64,000 nt of DNA from Piscicola geometra (lineage: Eukaryota > Annelida > Clitellata > Hirudinida > Piscicolidae). Shown in pieces: positions 33,601-46,800 of this stretch (position 1 is the first letter of the stretch; the number at the start of each line of letters is the position of its first letter). The notes under the pieces are model-generated. The model did not search any database, was not told the origin of the DNA, and saw nothing but the letters and a program-made list of their open reading frames with translations. The DNA lies in NCBI GenBank assembly GCA_943735955.1, contig OX030959.1:1646072-1710071 (forward strand), written 5' to 3'. Both the position numbers and the translations under genes were made by a program.

Positions 33601-36600
33601 GCAATAAGAATAATACTAATTGTTTTTTTATATAAAATTTTTATCATCATCATCATCATCATTTTCATCATCATCATCATCGTCATCGTCAACCTTTGGT
33701 AGTTCTTTACGACTGAAGATGGTGAAGAGTTTGGGGGCTTTGAGGCGGTCGTGGCATTTAACGTATTCTTGTAACTGTGTACAGGTGGCAAGGGAAGGTG
33801 TGTCGTTATCGCGAGGTAGAAAAATAATTCTTTACATTAAAAAAAATCTTTCACATTAAAAAGAAACAAATTCTTTACATTAAGAAGAAAACCCTTCAAA
33901 TAACAAAAAAAAAACCTTCTCACTAAAAAAAAATTCTTCACATAAACGAGAAAGAAATTGCTTCAATTAAAAAGAAAAAATCTATTACATGAAAAAAAAC
34001 TCTTTAAAAAGAAATAAAGAAAAATCGATCACATAAAAACGAATAAAATCCTTCTCATAAAAAATAAAAAAAACCTTATCGACTTTTCCGAGCTGGATGA
34101 GTGATGACATTTGCCTAGCGACGTGGTTGTCAAGGAGGATGTGTCGGTTGTCAAGGAGGTGGTCGAAGCAGTTCTGCTGCAGGTAGGCTGTCTTCATGAT
34201 GTCGAGGGAGTCCTCACCGTACTTGAACTTGAGTGAGAGGTGGTGATGGTGCTTGCTTCTTCCGCGTTTGGTTTCTCCTTAAATAGGTATCCCTCACGTC
34301 CTACTCTACCATTCTACAATTACAATAATCCACCCTACAGTTAATAATCTACCCCACAACCCGTCCATTTCGCAAAATAGCTATCCCACCCACAAAATAC
34401 CACCCCACACCACAGAAGCCACCCTCATCCATCTAACCCACCTGGATGATGCTACCATCAGCATCTCTAACAGTGCCATCAGCAACCACCATCAGCGCTT
34501 CGAGGTGTTTGATGAGGCAACGCTGCAAGTAGCCACTCCTGCTGGTCTTGACAGCTGTGTCCACCAGACCCTGTGGTGGTGGTGGTGATGATGGAAATGG
34601 TGGTGGTGATGATGGTGGTTGTGATGGTGGAGATGATGATGATGGTGGTTGTGATGGTGGAGATGATGGTGATTGTGATGTTGAAGGTCATGATGGTGGT
34701 AGTGATGATGATTCATACTCGATTCTTAACCGACCAAAAAGTCACCAATACAGACCCAAAATCAACACCCCACGGCACTTCTAAAACAAGCTTAAACCTT
34801 CCTACCCGGCTTCAATCTCTCACAACTCACGCACCAACCCATCCGCACTCACATCTCTTCCCGCCATGCAGTGGAAGAAGAACTCCTGGCAGGCGAGACC
34901 GGTCAGGAAGCGATCGGAGATGAAGCCACCCGCTCGGGGGGCGAGGTCGTAGGGCTTGAAGGAGGGCAGGGAGGCGCCAGAGATGCATCTGGGCGGCCTG
35001 CAGCCCTCCAAGTCCACCTGACCCAGCAGACAGGAGATCTGCATGCAGTTCACCTGTGGCAGAAGAGCAGGAGGGAGGGGGGTTGAATGAAGTGATGGTG
35101 ATGATGCTGATAGTGATTTATGAAATGGTGATGATGATGATGCACTAAATAATATTTTATTTTTACTTTATTTGCGTCACACTTACCAGACTGCCCTTGG
35201 CTCCTGACTGCACCATCAGCTGCAGGTTGTTGGCTGGGAAGGCCTTTATGAGGTTCTTGGGCCAGCAAGATCTGTAATCGTCATCATGACGTCATCTAAA
35301 ACGTCATACAACCACTGAAACGAAGCTTCACCACACACAACAGCCACACAGCGACAAGAACGAAGACAACGAAGAAAAACAAGCACACACACTGACAACC
35401 ACACACACTGACAAGCACACACACACACAAACACACACACTGACGTCTTAATGGCATCCTGGAACTGAGTCATCTGGCTGTTGATGGCACCATCCAACTC
35501 GAGCAACTCGATCTTCTTCTTACTGAACTGCACCCTCTTCAGACCCTCCTCCCCCTCCTCCTCTGTCGCTGCTGGCTCTCTCAGCGCCTTCGACACCACA
35601 CTGATGCCACAGCCCCCAACCACGCCTATCTCCTTCTTTCGCGCCTGGTCGCCCTGTGTTTTTGTAGTGGGTGTGTGTTTGTGTTTTGTGCGTGATTTTT
35701 CGTGCTTGTGGGTGTACTTCACAGAATAGCTTAGAGTCCATAATAATAAATTAAGCCATTTGAGCGTAACAACTTTACAGATGACAATTTTTTAAACTTT
35801 AAAATACAGTTGTATTCAAATGGAATTTTCTGGCCCAATCTGTCAGAAGCTTGGTCTCAGATGTATTGATATAAAAAATAAAAGTTTGAAAAAAGTTGTT
35901 TTTATAAGCAATGGCCTAGTTCTAGAGTTAAAAAACTTTTTTAAAAAGGAACATATATATTGTCTTAGTTTAGCAGCAAGGCTACCTAAACTTAACTGAA
36001 GTTTTGGAATGCCTTAATGACAACTTCGTTTATACAAACCCACTGGTTTTATACTCAAAGGTGTGTATTGTTGCTAAAAAGAGAATAAATCTTTAAAAAA
36101 AGAGAAAACTAAGATCATTCATGAATTTAGAATTTCTTCCTCCATCTTCAAAAATAAATGTGCCAAAAGTGTCTTTGAACACATTTTTATTTGGAAATTG
36201 TTCAAAAACAATCCCATTAACTGTTCAATCCAAAAAGGAAGAATTATTCACTCTCGCTTTTTATTGTTAATACAATTTACTTTTATTTAAATAATTATCA
36301 TTCATTAAATGTTGTTCATTCTCACTTTTTATTGTTTATACAAATTTCGTTGTTTTATTGAAATAATTATCATTCTTCATTTTCGCTTTTTATTGTTAAT
36401 ACAATTTTTTATATATATTTAAAAAAGTAGAATTTCGTTTTCTATTCCAACATAAAGTTTATGTGCTTTTAAAGATTTATTTTGGTGGAAAATAAACGGT
36501 TTAAAATCTTTTATTTTATTATGAATTAATTTTGTTAAAATACTACTTCCTTTTTTTTAAATAAATGATCTTGTCAAGTTTCAACATTAAATGACACTCA

Positions 36601-39600
36601 TCAAAAAAGTTATAATGAAATAACGTCCCGACGTCGTCCCGTCAAACTCTTATGTATTATTTTGGCTTAAGCGTTGAAAATAATTCGCCAAAACGCTCAC
36701 TTTTCGGGAGTTTAAAAATTGAATAACTTTTGAACCATTTGAGATATTTGGAAAATGTAAACTGATTTGAAATCTGCACTTCAAAATCTATCATAGGAAT
36801 ATTTTATTTTTTAAATTAATAAATTTTGAAAATTTCGTGGCGGTTGCTAGTTATATTTTCTATACGGCCTGATGATGCCTAAGTCTATGGTAATCACACA
36901 GACAGCAAAACACGCACACAGAGGCAACAAAACACACGCACACAGACACACAGACACAGACAGACAGGGTAACCTCCTTGGAGATTATGATGTCCTCGAT
37001 GCCGAGGGTGAAGGAGTGGTGACTGCGCAGGTAGTAGGTGAAGAGGCGGGCCAGGGTGCTCAGCAGTTCGCTGGAGACTCTGCCGCCGTACATCTGCTCG
37101 TGATGCAGTCTCAAGTTTTGTGTCTTTTCAATGCTATGCTCCAACTAATTTGTTAGTTTTATGTCTTTTCAAAGTTATTATCCAGTTTTAGTTTTAGTTA
37201 TTCAATTTTTATTTATTTTAGTAATTATAAAACGGAATGTTTGAAGTTTAATTGATATTGATATTCATTATACCAGTCTCACAGCCACTACCACCACCAC
37301 CCGTCCCACAACTACAATCTCCACCTCCATTAATCCACAACTACTACTATCACCTCCACCCCTAACCTCATAGCAGCAGTGCACCAGGCCATAGGCAGTG
37401 GCTCCGTAGTGGTTCTTGTCGAGCACCCCAGTCAACAACTCCCCTCCAGACACCACCACCTCACTCTCCGTCAGGTCTGAGTAGTCGCCACCACTCACCG
37501 CCAACCATGGCCGCTTCCATTCCTTCAAGGTGGACATGTACGTGTGTTTGTGTATGTGTGTGTGTGTATGTGTGTGTATGTACGTGTGTGTGTGTGTATG
37601 TATGTGTGTGTGTGCGTGTGTGTACGTGAGAGCATCCACCTTATCCGATATCTTGGACTTGCCCCTGAGGTTCAATGGCTTGGAGCCTTCAGGAATCAGG
37701 TTCAGAAGGACCGTGCTGATCACCTGAGAAAGCGAAGTGAGCGTGTGTTCAACGACGAGTGTGTGTGTGTTTGAAAAAAATTGTTTGTGTGCGTGTGTGT
37801 ATGCAAGCGCTTTTACACAATACAATGAACTGTAGCGTACAACTCCAATGAAACGAGCGCACACCTGCTTGCCGGACCACAGGGCGCATGGCTTGAGGAT
37901 GCAGGGCGGCAGGAGCTTGATGCAGTGTGGCAGCGAGGGCAGGCATGCAAACACCAGTTCCTCGTACTCCCTCTTGCAGAAGTGAGTGCCTTTGACGGTT
38001 AGAAGCACCCCTGACACCATGTGGTCTTGGATCAGACCTGCTATTGGCTTGCCGTCCTTCGGTACCAGGTATTGCTCGTCTGCAATAGCTGCAATGGTGG
38101 TGGTCTTCTAGTTAGAAACCCAATCCAAAAAAATTATTTTTTTAAAAACAGCGCAATCAATAAAGCTTTTCGGACCCTCCCCCCAATGACCCCTTAAATC
38201 CACCCCACCCCCTCGTCCCCACTAAATACCCAGAGAGGTGGCTTCGGCCTTGGCGGGCAGTGCCTCGATGAGGTGGGCGTTCATCTCGTCGCCGTCGAAG
38301 TCAGCGTTGAAGGCCTTGCAAGAGGTGTAGTTGATGCGCAAGGTCTTCTCCATCGGAAGCACCCTTGCCTTTGAGTGGAGATGGAGGGTGGTTGGGGTGG
38401 TTGATGGTGGTTGGTTGTTGGTGGTGGTGAGATGATTTAAAGATTATGACGCGATGATGTGATGGAGGTTGGTGTATATAGCGGAAGTGGGTGTGATGGT
38501 GAGATCCTTTGAAGAAGTAGTATGATGATGATGATGATGAGATAATTTGAAGAAGTGTTGATGATGATGATGAAATAATTTGAAAAATCTATGATGATGA
38601 TGGGATGGAGGTTAGAATATATACTGATGTTACGAGGATATAATCGGTATGAGAGCAAGCGAGTGAGTGAATGAGTGAGTGAGTGGGCACCTTGAAGGTC
38701 TGCATGGAGGGCTTGTGCAGGGTGGGTTGTCTGTTCAAGAGCATCATGTCGCCTGACCTCATGTGTCTCCTCACCTGCTCATCATCAAACAAGTCAATTT
38801 CAACCCATGCATGTTTCTTATATACTGTGCTATTTATCGAAATTGAAACGAATCAGAAATAATTTTAAAACTGACAATTAAAATAGCCTATATTTTTTTT
38901 AAATAACAGCTTTTAGGACATGTTTAAAACAGGAGTCAAAAGATGTTTATATTTGACGGTAAGAAGAAACCGTTTTGAATGGCTGCTTGCAGGGGTGTTG
39001 TTGCACGGAGGGGGTGAGTAATTGTCGCGCCAAAGCCTTCCTCTCCTTGGCACTGAGGCCCTGCAACAACACCACCCTCCTGTTCTCCATCTCGATCGAG
39101 TGGGCGCTGTGGTGAAGAAGACGGTGGGTGAAAATGAAAGATTCTTCAAAAAGATATCAAACCCTCTTGGTTATGAATGATTAAAGAGCTTTATAAGTAA
39201 CAATGAAAATACTCACGGGAGACAATCAACCCTTCAAACCTTACCCCGCGACCAAACAACAACGCCCATCCCTCACCCAAGCACTTACCCAGGGTACTTG
39301 TCTGGCCCATTACTGACCGCTTGCCTCAACGCCTCGAAGTTCCGGGGCAGCACTGGCTCGCTGACGAAGAGGCGTTTGGCGAACTCTTCAGGCAGTCCCA
39401 CCTCGTTGCACGCCAAGTACGGATCAGGCGAGATGACCGACCGAGCGGCAGAGTTCACCCGCTTGCCCATCATGTTCATGCGCAGGAGGCCTTCCTTCTT
39501 CTCGAGCAGCTGATGCGTGCGGTGTAGTGCTTTCATTGGTGGTGGGAATGCTAGTCATCATCGTATTTGTGATTAAAAAAAAAATACTACTACTACTACT

Positions 39601-39617
39601 ACTACTATTACTATTAC

Positions 39618-39691
<74 letters not shown>

Positions 39692-42600
39692 TTAATAATA
39701 ATACTAATAATAATAACTTCTATTACAAAAGTCTCAATTATCCTTTCCTCATAAATAGTCTGATGTTTTAATGAGCCATAAAAAACTATTTTTGGTCTTC
39801 TTTAGCCTTCAACCACCACCACCAAAACCACCACCACCAGCAGCAACACCTGCTTGATGCCGGGCAGGGAGTCCTTGATCATCTTGGAGAGGTTCTGGTC
39901 GAAGTGTGCATTCACACGCATCTGCACGTCGAGCCAGGCCCTCATCTTGCCCTCGTGGTTGTCCTGGTAGGGCAGGGGCAGAGGTGTGGTGGTGACGAGG
40001 AGTGGTGTGGTGGTGATGAAGTGATGATGGTGAGGAGTGTGGTGGAGTAGTGATGAGGGGTGATGGAGTAGTGATGAGGGATAGTGGTGAGGGGTGTGGT
40101 GGAGTAGTGATGAGGGGTGGGTAAGTGACGAGGGGTGGAGTAGTGATGAGGGGTGGTGGGAGAGTGTGAGTGGTGGTGGGAAAGTGTGATGAGATTTATG
40201 GGAGAATGGTAAATTGTGTTGGAGAATTGAAGAGGTGTGGGGCAGAGATGATTAGAGTGATTGAGAGTGCTAGTCGGTGTCATTTAAAACTTTGTAGGCT
40301 CATTTAATGGCTGCATGTTAGCATCATGCTTGAAACTTGTGGATAACATTAATCCTCATCATCATCATCATCACCCTCATCACCACCACCACCATCAACA
40401 TCACCATCACCACCACCACAACCACCATCATCATCATCATGAGACCTTCTCCTCCGAGGCGATGAGTGCCTTGAGGTTGAGTGAGGCAGTGAGGATGTGC
40501 TTGAGGTTCACCGAGAGTGGTTTGTCCACCAGAGTAGCCTTGAAGCGCGACATCTGCCGAATGGGCGGAGTAACTCAACTCATGAATATTAATGATGGTG
40601 AATAACTAATTAATTCATTAATATTCATGATGATCAGTAACTTATAAACTCATGAATGTTAATGAAGATCAGTATCTAATTTATCCATGCATATTAATTT
40701 TGATCGGTAACTGATTAACTAATAATTAACATAGACGTACAGGTCTGGTTCTCGTGGGAGCTACGAGAAGATTATCGAGAAAATAGACATCGATCGGTGC
40801 TGATGGAGATGCCAATGATGGAGATGATAATAATGCTGTTGCTGCTGCTGCTGATGATGATGCTGATGATAGAGGAGAGTTGCAGAGGATGGCCATGACG
40901 TGAGGCTGGTTGGTGCAGACTTTGGCGAGGAGGAGACGGGCGTCGAGTTGCGAGACGATGTTCTGCAGCAGGATGCGCTCGCCTGACTCCATGCCCCTCA
41001 CCTCGTCACTGTCGCCCGGTGGGTGCGCATCAGGATAAGGATGACAATGAAAACAACAACAACAACAACAACAACAATGATAATATTAATAACTGATGTT
41101 GGGAAAATAATTTGTCAAACCAGGTGCTCATAATTATAACACTAAAAAATAAATAATAATAACTGATGGTAAAAAAATCTTTCTAAAAAGTGTAGTGTAA
41201 GGATATTCCTGCTGCCTAAAATGATGAAACTAAAAATAAAATAAAAATAATAAGTGATGCTAACAAAATAATTAAAAAAACATAATTCAAATTTTTGTGT
41301 GGCTGGTTTAAGCCACTCACAATTTCTTGTCTTCCTTGCGACTGGTGAAGAAGATCTGAGCCATGTTCTCGTGCCGGAGGTTGCGCGTGGGACACTTGCA
41401 GTTGGTGCACACCTTGGGCAGCTGGAAGTGGGTGCATGAGGGTGGGTGGGTGGATGAGAATGGGTGGGTGGGTTGATGGGTGGGTGGATGAGAGTGGGTG
41501 GGTTGATGGGTTGGTGGATGAGAGTGGGTGGGTTGATGGGTGGGTGGGTGGATTAGAGTGGGTGGGTGGATGAGAGTGGGTGGGTGGGTTGATGGGTGGG
41601 TGGATGAGAGTGGGTGGGTTGATGGGTGGGTGGGTGGATTAGAGTGGGTGGGTGGATGAGAGTGGGTGGGTTGATGGGTGGGTGGGTGGATTAGAGTGGG
41701 TGGGTGGATTGATGGGTGGGTGGATGAGAGTGGGTGAATTGATGGGTGGGTGGGCAGCTGGAGGTGGATGAGGGTGGGTGGGTTGATAGGTGGGTGGGTT
41801 AATGGGTGGGTGAGTTGATGGTTGTGGTGGTTGGATGGTTATGTTTAGATGGAAGTGGTTAAATAATGGTGTGGTGGTGATGAAATGTTTGTTAGGTGGT
41901 GGTGGTTGTAGTAAGGTGGTTGTAGTGGTGGTTAGATAAATGTAGTACTGCTAGTGGTGGTGCATGCAAATATAAAAATTTAGGTTAGAACAAATATGCT
42001 AGTTGAGTAGACCTTTTCGAAAAACGTCTTGACACACGCCTTCTTGAGGCCTTCAGTGTTCTTGACTGGATGGTCTGGCTCGTAAGATGAGGTGCCTGAA
42101 AAAATATCAGAAACAATGTTAATAAAAAAAAAGAAAAAGATTTAAAAAAACAGTATATAAAATATAAATATAAAATCAGAATCCCGAAGAAGCAAAGAAG
42201 TGATTAGTATGTAAAAACAAACAGGTGCTAATGTAGTCATCGAGTTGTGCACTGAAGTCTTGGATGATGGAGTCGGAGTTGGTCTCCTTGACGTCGACGA
42301 GGCATGACCTTAGGATGACCCTCATGTCCTCGGGCGCGGTCACGATGCCTTGTTCCAGAGCCCTCATCTCCATCACAAACAACACACACTCATACTGCTT
42401 CTTCAGAAACAAGCCACACTTGAAGCAGATCGCCCTCAGCAACTTTTTAATGGGTAATGCTGAATGTTTCTTTAATTTTTAGAACAATGGATTTAAATAA
42501 AGAGTATTGCATAAGATAATCTGTATTGAGTTTATCATTTAAGTTCGAACCATGAACATGTGGTGGAAGGTGAGAGGGTTGAAGAGGGGCAGAGGGAAGG

Positions 42601-42963
42601 AAATGTGACCCAAGTGACCTGGACAAACTTCCATACTCTTGTTCGCCATTGTAGAATATGGAAGACCACATTTTTCGCACAGTTGGAACTTGCTTTGAGT
42701 ACCTTTTTAGCAACGACTTGTTTTACAGATTTATTAAATTAAAAAATGAATATTTTTTTCAACCGTTGAAACAGTCACTATGAGATAGTGTAAATACCTA
42801 GTTCTGGATCGTAAAGTCCGCCTCTGTTGGCGTTGTACAGCAGGTCTAGAGACACTGGGTTGTAAATTTCTTTGACACTTAACTTTTTTATTTCATCAGC
42901 CGTGTACATAGAGTACTTTGCACTCAATATAGAAAAACTTTGAATTGGGTTCTTTTCCTGCAT
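27674..42963 (-). CDS. POLR1A: RNA polymerase I largest subunit (POLR1A/RPA1)
   Basis: Catalytic subunit that makes the rRNA precursor in the nucleolus. About 30 exons run from ATG 42963 to TAA 27676..27674. Landmarks in order: N-terminus with [20 protein letters not shown]; zinc-binding clamp [23 protein letters not shown] (about 42710-42560); [10 protein letters not shown] (about 41410); [20 protein letters not shown] and [19 protein letters not shown] (39536-39300); catalytic metal site [13 protein letters not shown] (about 38290), with all three aspartates present; [29 protein letters not shown] and [11 protein letters not shown] (about 35000-34850); [10 protein letters not shown] (about 34540); trigger-region [17 protein letters not shown] (about 32640); an acidic insert in exons near 29760-30150; and a C-terminus with [19 protein letters not shown] (about 28140) and [18 protein letters not shown]. 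Introns are full of simple repeats and hold a hAT remnant. I did not fix every exon border. Confidence 0.97.
28566..28640 (+). repeat. Dispersed repeat family, best copy
   Basis: Reads CTTGAAACTCGTCCGGGTTT, then ACTCCACGTTAATAATTC, TCGTGGTTGCATTGTATTG. It lies in a POLR1A intron, antisense to the gene. Related copies are at about 11995-12055, 20255-20293, 29186-29216 and 61355-61420, all in this orientation. Confidence 0.7.
30196..30458. repeat. 21-bp minisatellite in POLR1A intron
   Basis: About twelve copies of a 21-bp unit (ACTTTTAATAAATAATAAAT plus one base), a few with a G in place of A. It produces a repetitive KSYLLFI-type false frame on the minus strand. It lies between the exon encoding an acidic stretch and the one with [10 protein letters not shown]. 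Confidence 0.97.
31075..32465 (-). mobile_element. Decayed hAT-family DNA transposon in a POLR1A intron
   Basis: Minus-strand frame 31722..31354 encodes the C-terminal hAT dimerisation domain: [40 protein letters not shown] and [14 protein letters not shown], the conserved signature of hAT transposases. The rest of the transposase is not open. Both ends of the block (31080-31190 and 32335-32460) are packed with CCCGTCCCGTTCCCG-type repeats in the same orientation, unlike the flanks, and probably mark subterminal regions. The right end comes within about 30 bp of the exon ending HRIPLER. I could not find clean terminal inverted repeats or an 8-bp target duplication by eye. The element is broken and non-autonomous. 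Confidence 0.75.
33000..33175. repeat. GTTGTGGTG-rich tract in POLR1A intron
   Basis: Imperfect GTTGTGGTGGT repeats between two POLR1A exons. The Gln/Pro-rich open frame across it on the minus strand is repeat-derived. Confidence 0.8.
33640..33690. repeat. (CAT)n microsatellite in POLR1A intron
   Basis: TCATCATCAT tract next to the exon that reads toward the acceptor at about 33690. Confidence 0.85.
34562..34715. repeat. (GGTGAT)n-type tract in POLR1A intron
   Basis: Imperfect GGTGGTGATGAT repeats directly upstream (on the gene strand) of the exon with [15 protein letters not shown]. Confidence 0.85.
37537..37630. repeat. (GT)n microsatellite with GTATGT breaks in POLR1A intron
   Basis: GT-rich tract between the exons encoding [14 protein letters not shown] and [17 protein letters not shown]. 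Confidence 0.85.
38400..38600. repeat. (GAT)n and GTGG-rich tract in POLR1A intron
   Basis: Imperfect GGTTGGTGGTG and GATGATGAT repeats between the catalytic [10 protein letters not shown] exon and the [19 protein letters not shown] exon. Confidence 0.75.
39585..39722. repeat. (ACT)n microsatellite in POLR1A intron
   Basis: About 45 ACT/AAT triplets between the exon ending in the [20 protein letters not shown] segment and the exon with [10 protein letters not shown]. Confidence 0.95.
40352..40442. repeat. (CAT/CAC)n microsatellite in POLR1A intron
   Basis: CATCATCAT and CACCACCAC triplets adjoining the donor of the exon that encodes [15 protein letters not shown]. Confidence 0.85.
41430..41830. 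repeat. GGGTGGGTGGATGAGAGT minisatellite in POLR1A intron
   Basis: About 400 bp of GGGTGGGTGGATGAGAGT and GGGTTGATGGGT units in mixed order, immediately upstream (on the gene strand) of the exon encoding [14 protein letters not shown]. The G-rich strand could form G-quadruplexes; on the pre-mRNA strand it is C-rich. Confidence 0.9.
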
Positions 42964-43828
42964 TTTATAGTGCTTGAGAGGTTTTTAAACCTGTGAAGCA
43001 CGTGAAAACGTAACTATTTTACTGGTTTTATATATTTTAAAAAAACAATTTTAATAAATATGTTTTAAAAGATAATTTCTTTTTGCACGATTGAATTTTT
43101 ATTTATTTAAGTTGTATAATACAAATATTATATTTCTCAAGTATCAAATACTTTTAAAAGTTAACCAAAGATAAAATGGTTTTGGAGAAATGTCCTATTT
43201 AAAATGTATTCAATTGAAATAATATAATTTTGAAATAACATTAATTACTTCTTTTATATTAGCCTTTTAAAACTGATGAATAATTAATTTTAAAAGTAAA
43301 ATATTTTTTATTTAAACTAGTGTAGTTTGGAAAAAAATTTATTGAAATATTATTTAAAATGTAAAATCATATTAAATCTATCAACTATTTAATAGAAGGT
43401 TCATAAGATTACAGAATCTAGAGCAGAATTAAAGAAGGCACAAGCCTCTTGGTGAGTGTGCTTGTACGGCCATATTGACGAATGCTTGTTCATGCACTGA
43501 CTGAATAAGTTAATATTGAGAGTTGATCGAAGGAAGCTTAAATAATGGCATGATTCAAGTGAAAGGCACTCTGGGTAACTATGCGGATGTGAAGTCGACA
43601 GATTACGCGTACACGAATACAAACACACATACAAAAAGACATACAAACAAGCACATGAGACAGTAAAGCGTTATAAATTGCATGCATAAATATCATCAGA
43701 TATAAAAGGCACACATATGATCAAAAGTTCTTAAGAAATTAAATATCGTTTGAAGCAATATGCTGAATAAGTTATTGAGGAAGGTATTAAAAATTCCAGA
43801 CAGCTTGAAATCAGTCAAAAAAGCTAAT
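42964..43828. other. Spacer between POLR1A start and PHACTR end
   Basis: 865 bp holding the POLR1A promoter and PHACTR 3' end. The first half is very AT-rich. A more even, non-repetitive patch lies at 43390-43680. I see no gene in it. Confidence 0.6.
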
Positions 43829-46800
43829 TTAAAGTGAATCTTGGTCGTTGTGCTGAAACTTAAGGCTCGTGGAATCTGCCAGGGTGGTGAGGTTTGTTAA
43901 TGAAAGTAAGTCAACATACGGCCTGTAAATGCAATACAATATAGCTACAAATACAGTAAAAATATAGAAAATAATAAAATATTAATGACTAAAATTTTCG
44001 AATATGGCCCAAAATTGGTGTAATTAATGGTAATGAAGATGCAAAAGAGAGGGAACCTGGTGTTGTGTCTGCTCTCCTCGTGCACGATCATCTCAGTGCT
44101 CTTGTACATGTTCAACTCCTTGCGGATGGTCGCCTGTGGAAGAAGGAGGAAGAGAAGGAGGAAGAGGAGGAGGAAGAGAAGGAGGAGGAAGAGGAAGAGG
44201 AAGAGGAGGAGGAGGAGGAGGAGGAAAAAGGAAGGTAGCGTAGAATGGAATAAGAAGTATAGAACGTGTAGAAAATAAAATAGAGGAGAATAAAGTTTAA
44301 AACAACGATGCACGCAGTTGCACCTTGTCATGGGGAGTGAGGCGAGTCCAAGGTCGATCTGCCTTGCGGTCGACGTCCTCCGTGTGCGCCACCTTGATTT
44401 GTGACCAGCATATGCATGTGTATATGGACTATATATGAGGATGCAGCCTATATAATATATGCATGTGTATATGGACTATATATGAGGATGCAGCCTATAA
44501 AATATATGCATGTGTATATGGACTATATATCAGGATGGAACCTATATAATATGGTGCCTTATTGGCTTCAAGAATTCATTAGATGTTTGCATTGCTTACA
44601 TGCGATGAGGTCTCTAGTCACACCCAAGCCATCATCAACACCAGCACCTCCACGCAAACCACGGTCCCCCCACCACCACAACACCAGCACCGCCACAAAA
44701 ACAACCACAATCACCACTACAACCACCACTATCACCACCACAACCACCACTATCATCATCATCACCACCACCATCATCATCAGCACCTCGACATAGTCGT
44801 TGAACTTGAGAATCTGCCGATCCCTCAACTCATTCACTGTAGGTCTGAACGTCAACTGTGGTGATGATGATGATGATGTCGATGATGATAATGATGGTGA
44901 TGATGATGAGATGATGATGAGATGATGATGATGATGAGATGATTATGATGATGAGATGATGATGAGATGATGACGACGATGATGAGATGATGATGATGAC
45001 GACGATGATGAGATGATGATGATGACGACGATGATGAGATGATGATGACGACGATGAAGCACCTTCCTCATGAGTGTCTTCTTGATCTCCTCCTTCGTCT
45101 TGTTCCTCTCTTCAGGCGTCACTTCTGCATGTTCATTCCTTCATTCACTCATTCACCCTTCATTCATTTATTTACTCATCCATCTACTTTTCATTCATTC
45201 ATCCATCCACCGATAGGATGACAATATGCAAGATGAAGAAAAGAGCTTAGAAGAGACGCAAGAGAAGGAAGGAAGGAAGGAAGGAAGGAAGGAAGGAAGG
45301 AAGGAAGGAAGGAAGGAAGGAAGGAAGGAAGGAAGGAAGGAAGGAAGGAAGGAAGGAAGGAAGGAAGGAAGGAAGGAAGGAAGGAAGGAAGGAAGGAAGG
45401 AAGGAAGGAAGGAAGGAAGGAAGGAAAGAAGGAAGGAAAGAAAGAAGGAAAGAAAGAAGGAAAGAAGACACGAACTGAGAAGGATGTTTTTCTCCTCCAA
45501 CTCGTAGTAGGAGGGCCTCTGACTCAGCTTCCTGTCAAGGCATGTATGTATGTAGTCCTTTCATCATTATCATCACTGTCATCATCATCATCATCAACAT
45601 CATCAACATCATCATCATCATCATCATCGTCATCATCATCATCATCATCGTCTTTAGTGCAAAGAAGTGGAGATTGAAATAAGGACCTGTTAAGTTCCAC
45701 CCCGATCCTCCTTCTCCTCTTCGACAGCCCTCTGCACACTATGTCATATGCATGTTGTTGTATGTCATTGTATGATACATTATATAGTATTGCATGTTGT
45801 TGTATGCCATTGTATGATACATTATATAGTATTGCATGTTGTTGTATGCCATTGTATGATACATTATATAGTATTGCATGTTGTTGCATGTCATTGTATG
45901 ATACATTATATAGTATTGCATGTTGTTGTATGTCATTGTATGATACATTATATAGTATTGCATGTTGTTGTATGCCATTGTATGATACATTATATAGTAT
46001 TGTATGTTGTTGTATGTCATTGTATGATACATTATATAGTATTGCATGTTGTTGTATGCCATTGTATGACACACTATATAGTATTGTATGTTGTTGTACG
46101 GAACACTGAACAGTCGTGTATGCAGCATTTTAATGCAGCGTGTGGTATGGCACTCTAGTTAACTTCGATAAATGTACATAATAATCAAGCGCCACCTTTG
46201 AACTTGTGTGTATCTTGAAGCTTCTTTCCACCCTCCTCTTCCTCTTCTTTATCAGCACTATCACCATCACCTTCCTCATCCTCATCCTCCTCCTCCTCAT
46301 TTGTCTTCTTCTTCTTGGGCCTCTTTCCTTCGTAACTCATGTTGAGGCCTTTGAACTTGCTGAGAGGGTGGTGCGCTGGGGCTTAAAAATATAAACAACA
46401 ACAACAACAACTTAAAACAACATAAACAACATAAACAACAACAGCAACTTGTAGTATGCCAGCCCACGTGAGCACCTTGGACGCCCAGACAACCCTGGCA
46501 AAGTCGAAAGAACGAAAGCTGAGCAGCACCCAGCGCTCAGAAAGCACCGACGAGAGTTCGACCCATAGCGAAGGAACGCAGGCAGCGTGGACTTGGCGAT
46601 CACACCCTTGAATTGACTCAAGAGCTTGGTCTAGCCATGCCCCAGGTCGCGCAATACCGAACTTTGACAAAAACAACACCATGACATTTCATAAGCCCTC
46701 ACCACACCATGTATGAAGCCCCACCACCACAAGTACCTTGGCTCATCTCCATCATCTGTCCCTTCATCATCTTCATCAGTATAATCTAGAACACTTATGA

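Noticed and set aside
45739..46158. Repeat-protein frames (YNVSYNGIQQHAIL type) over the 42-bp array
   Set aside because: A 42-bp unit is divisible by three, so several frames stay open by construction. No flanking coding signal.
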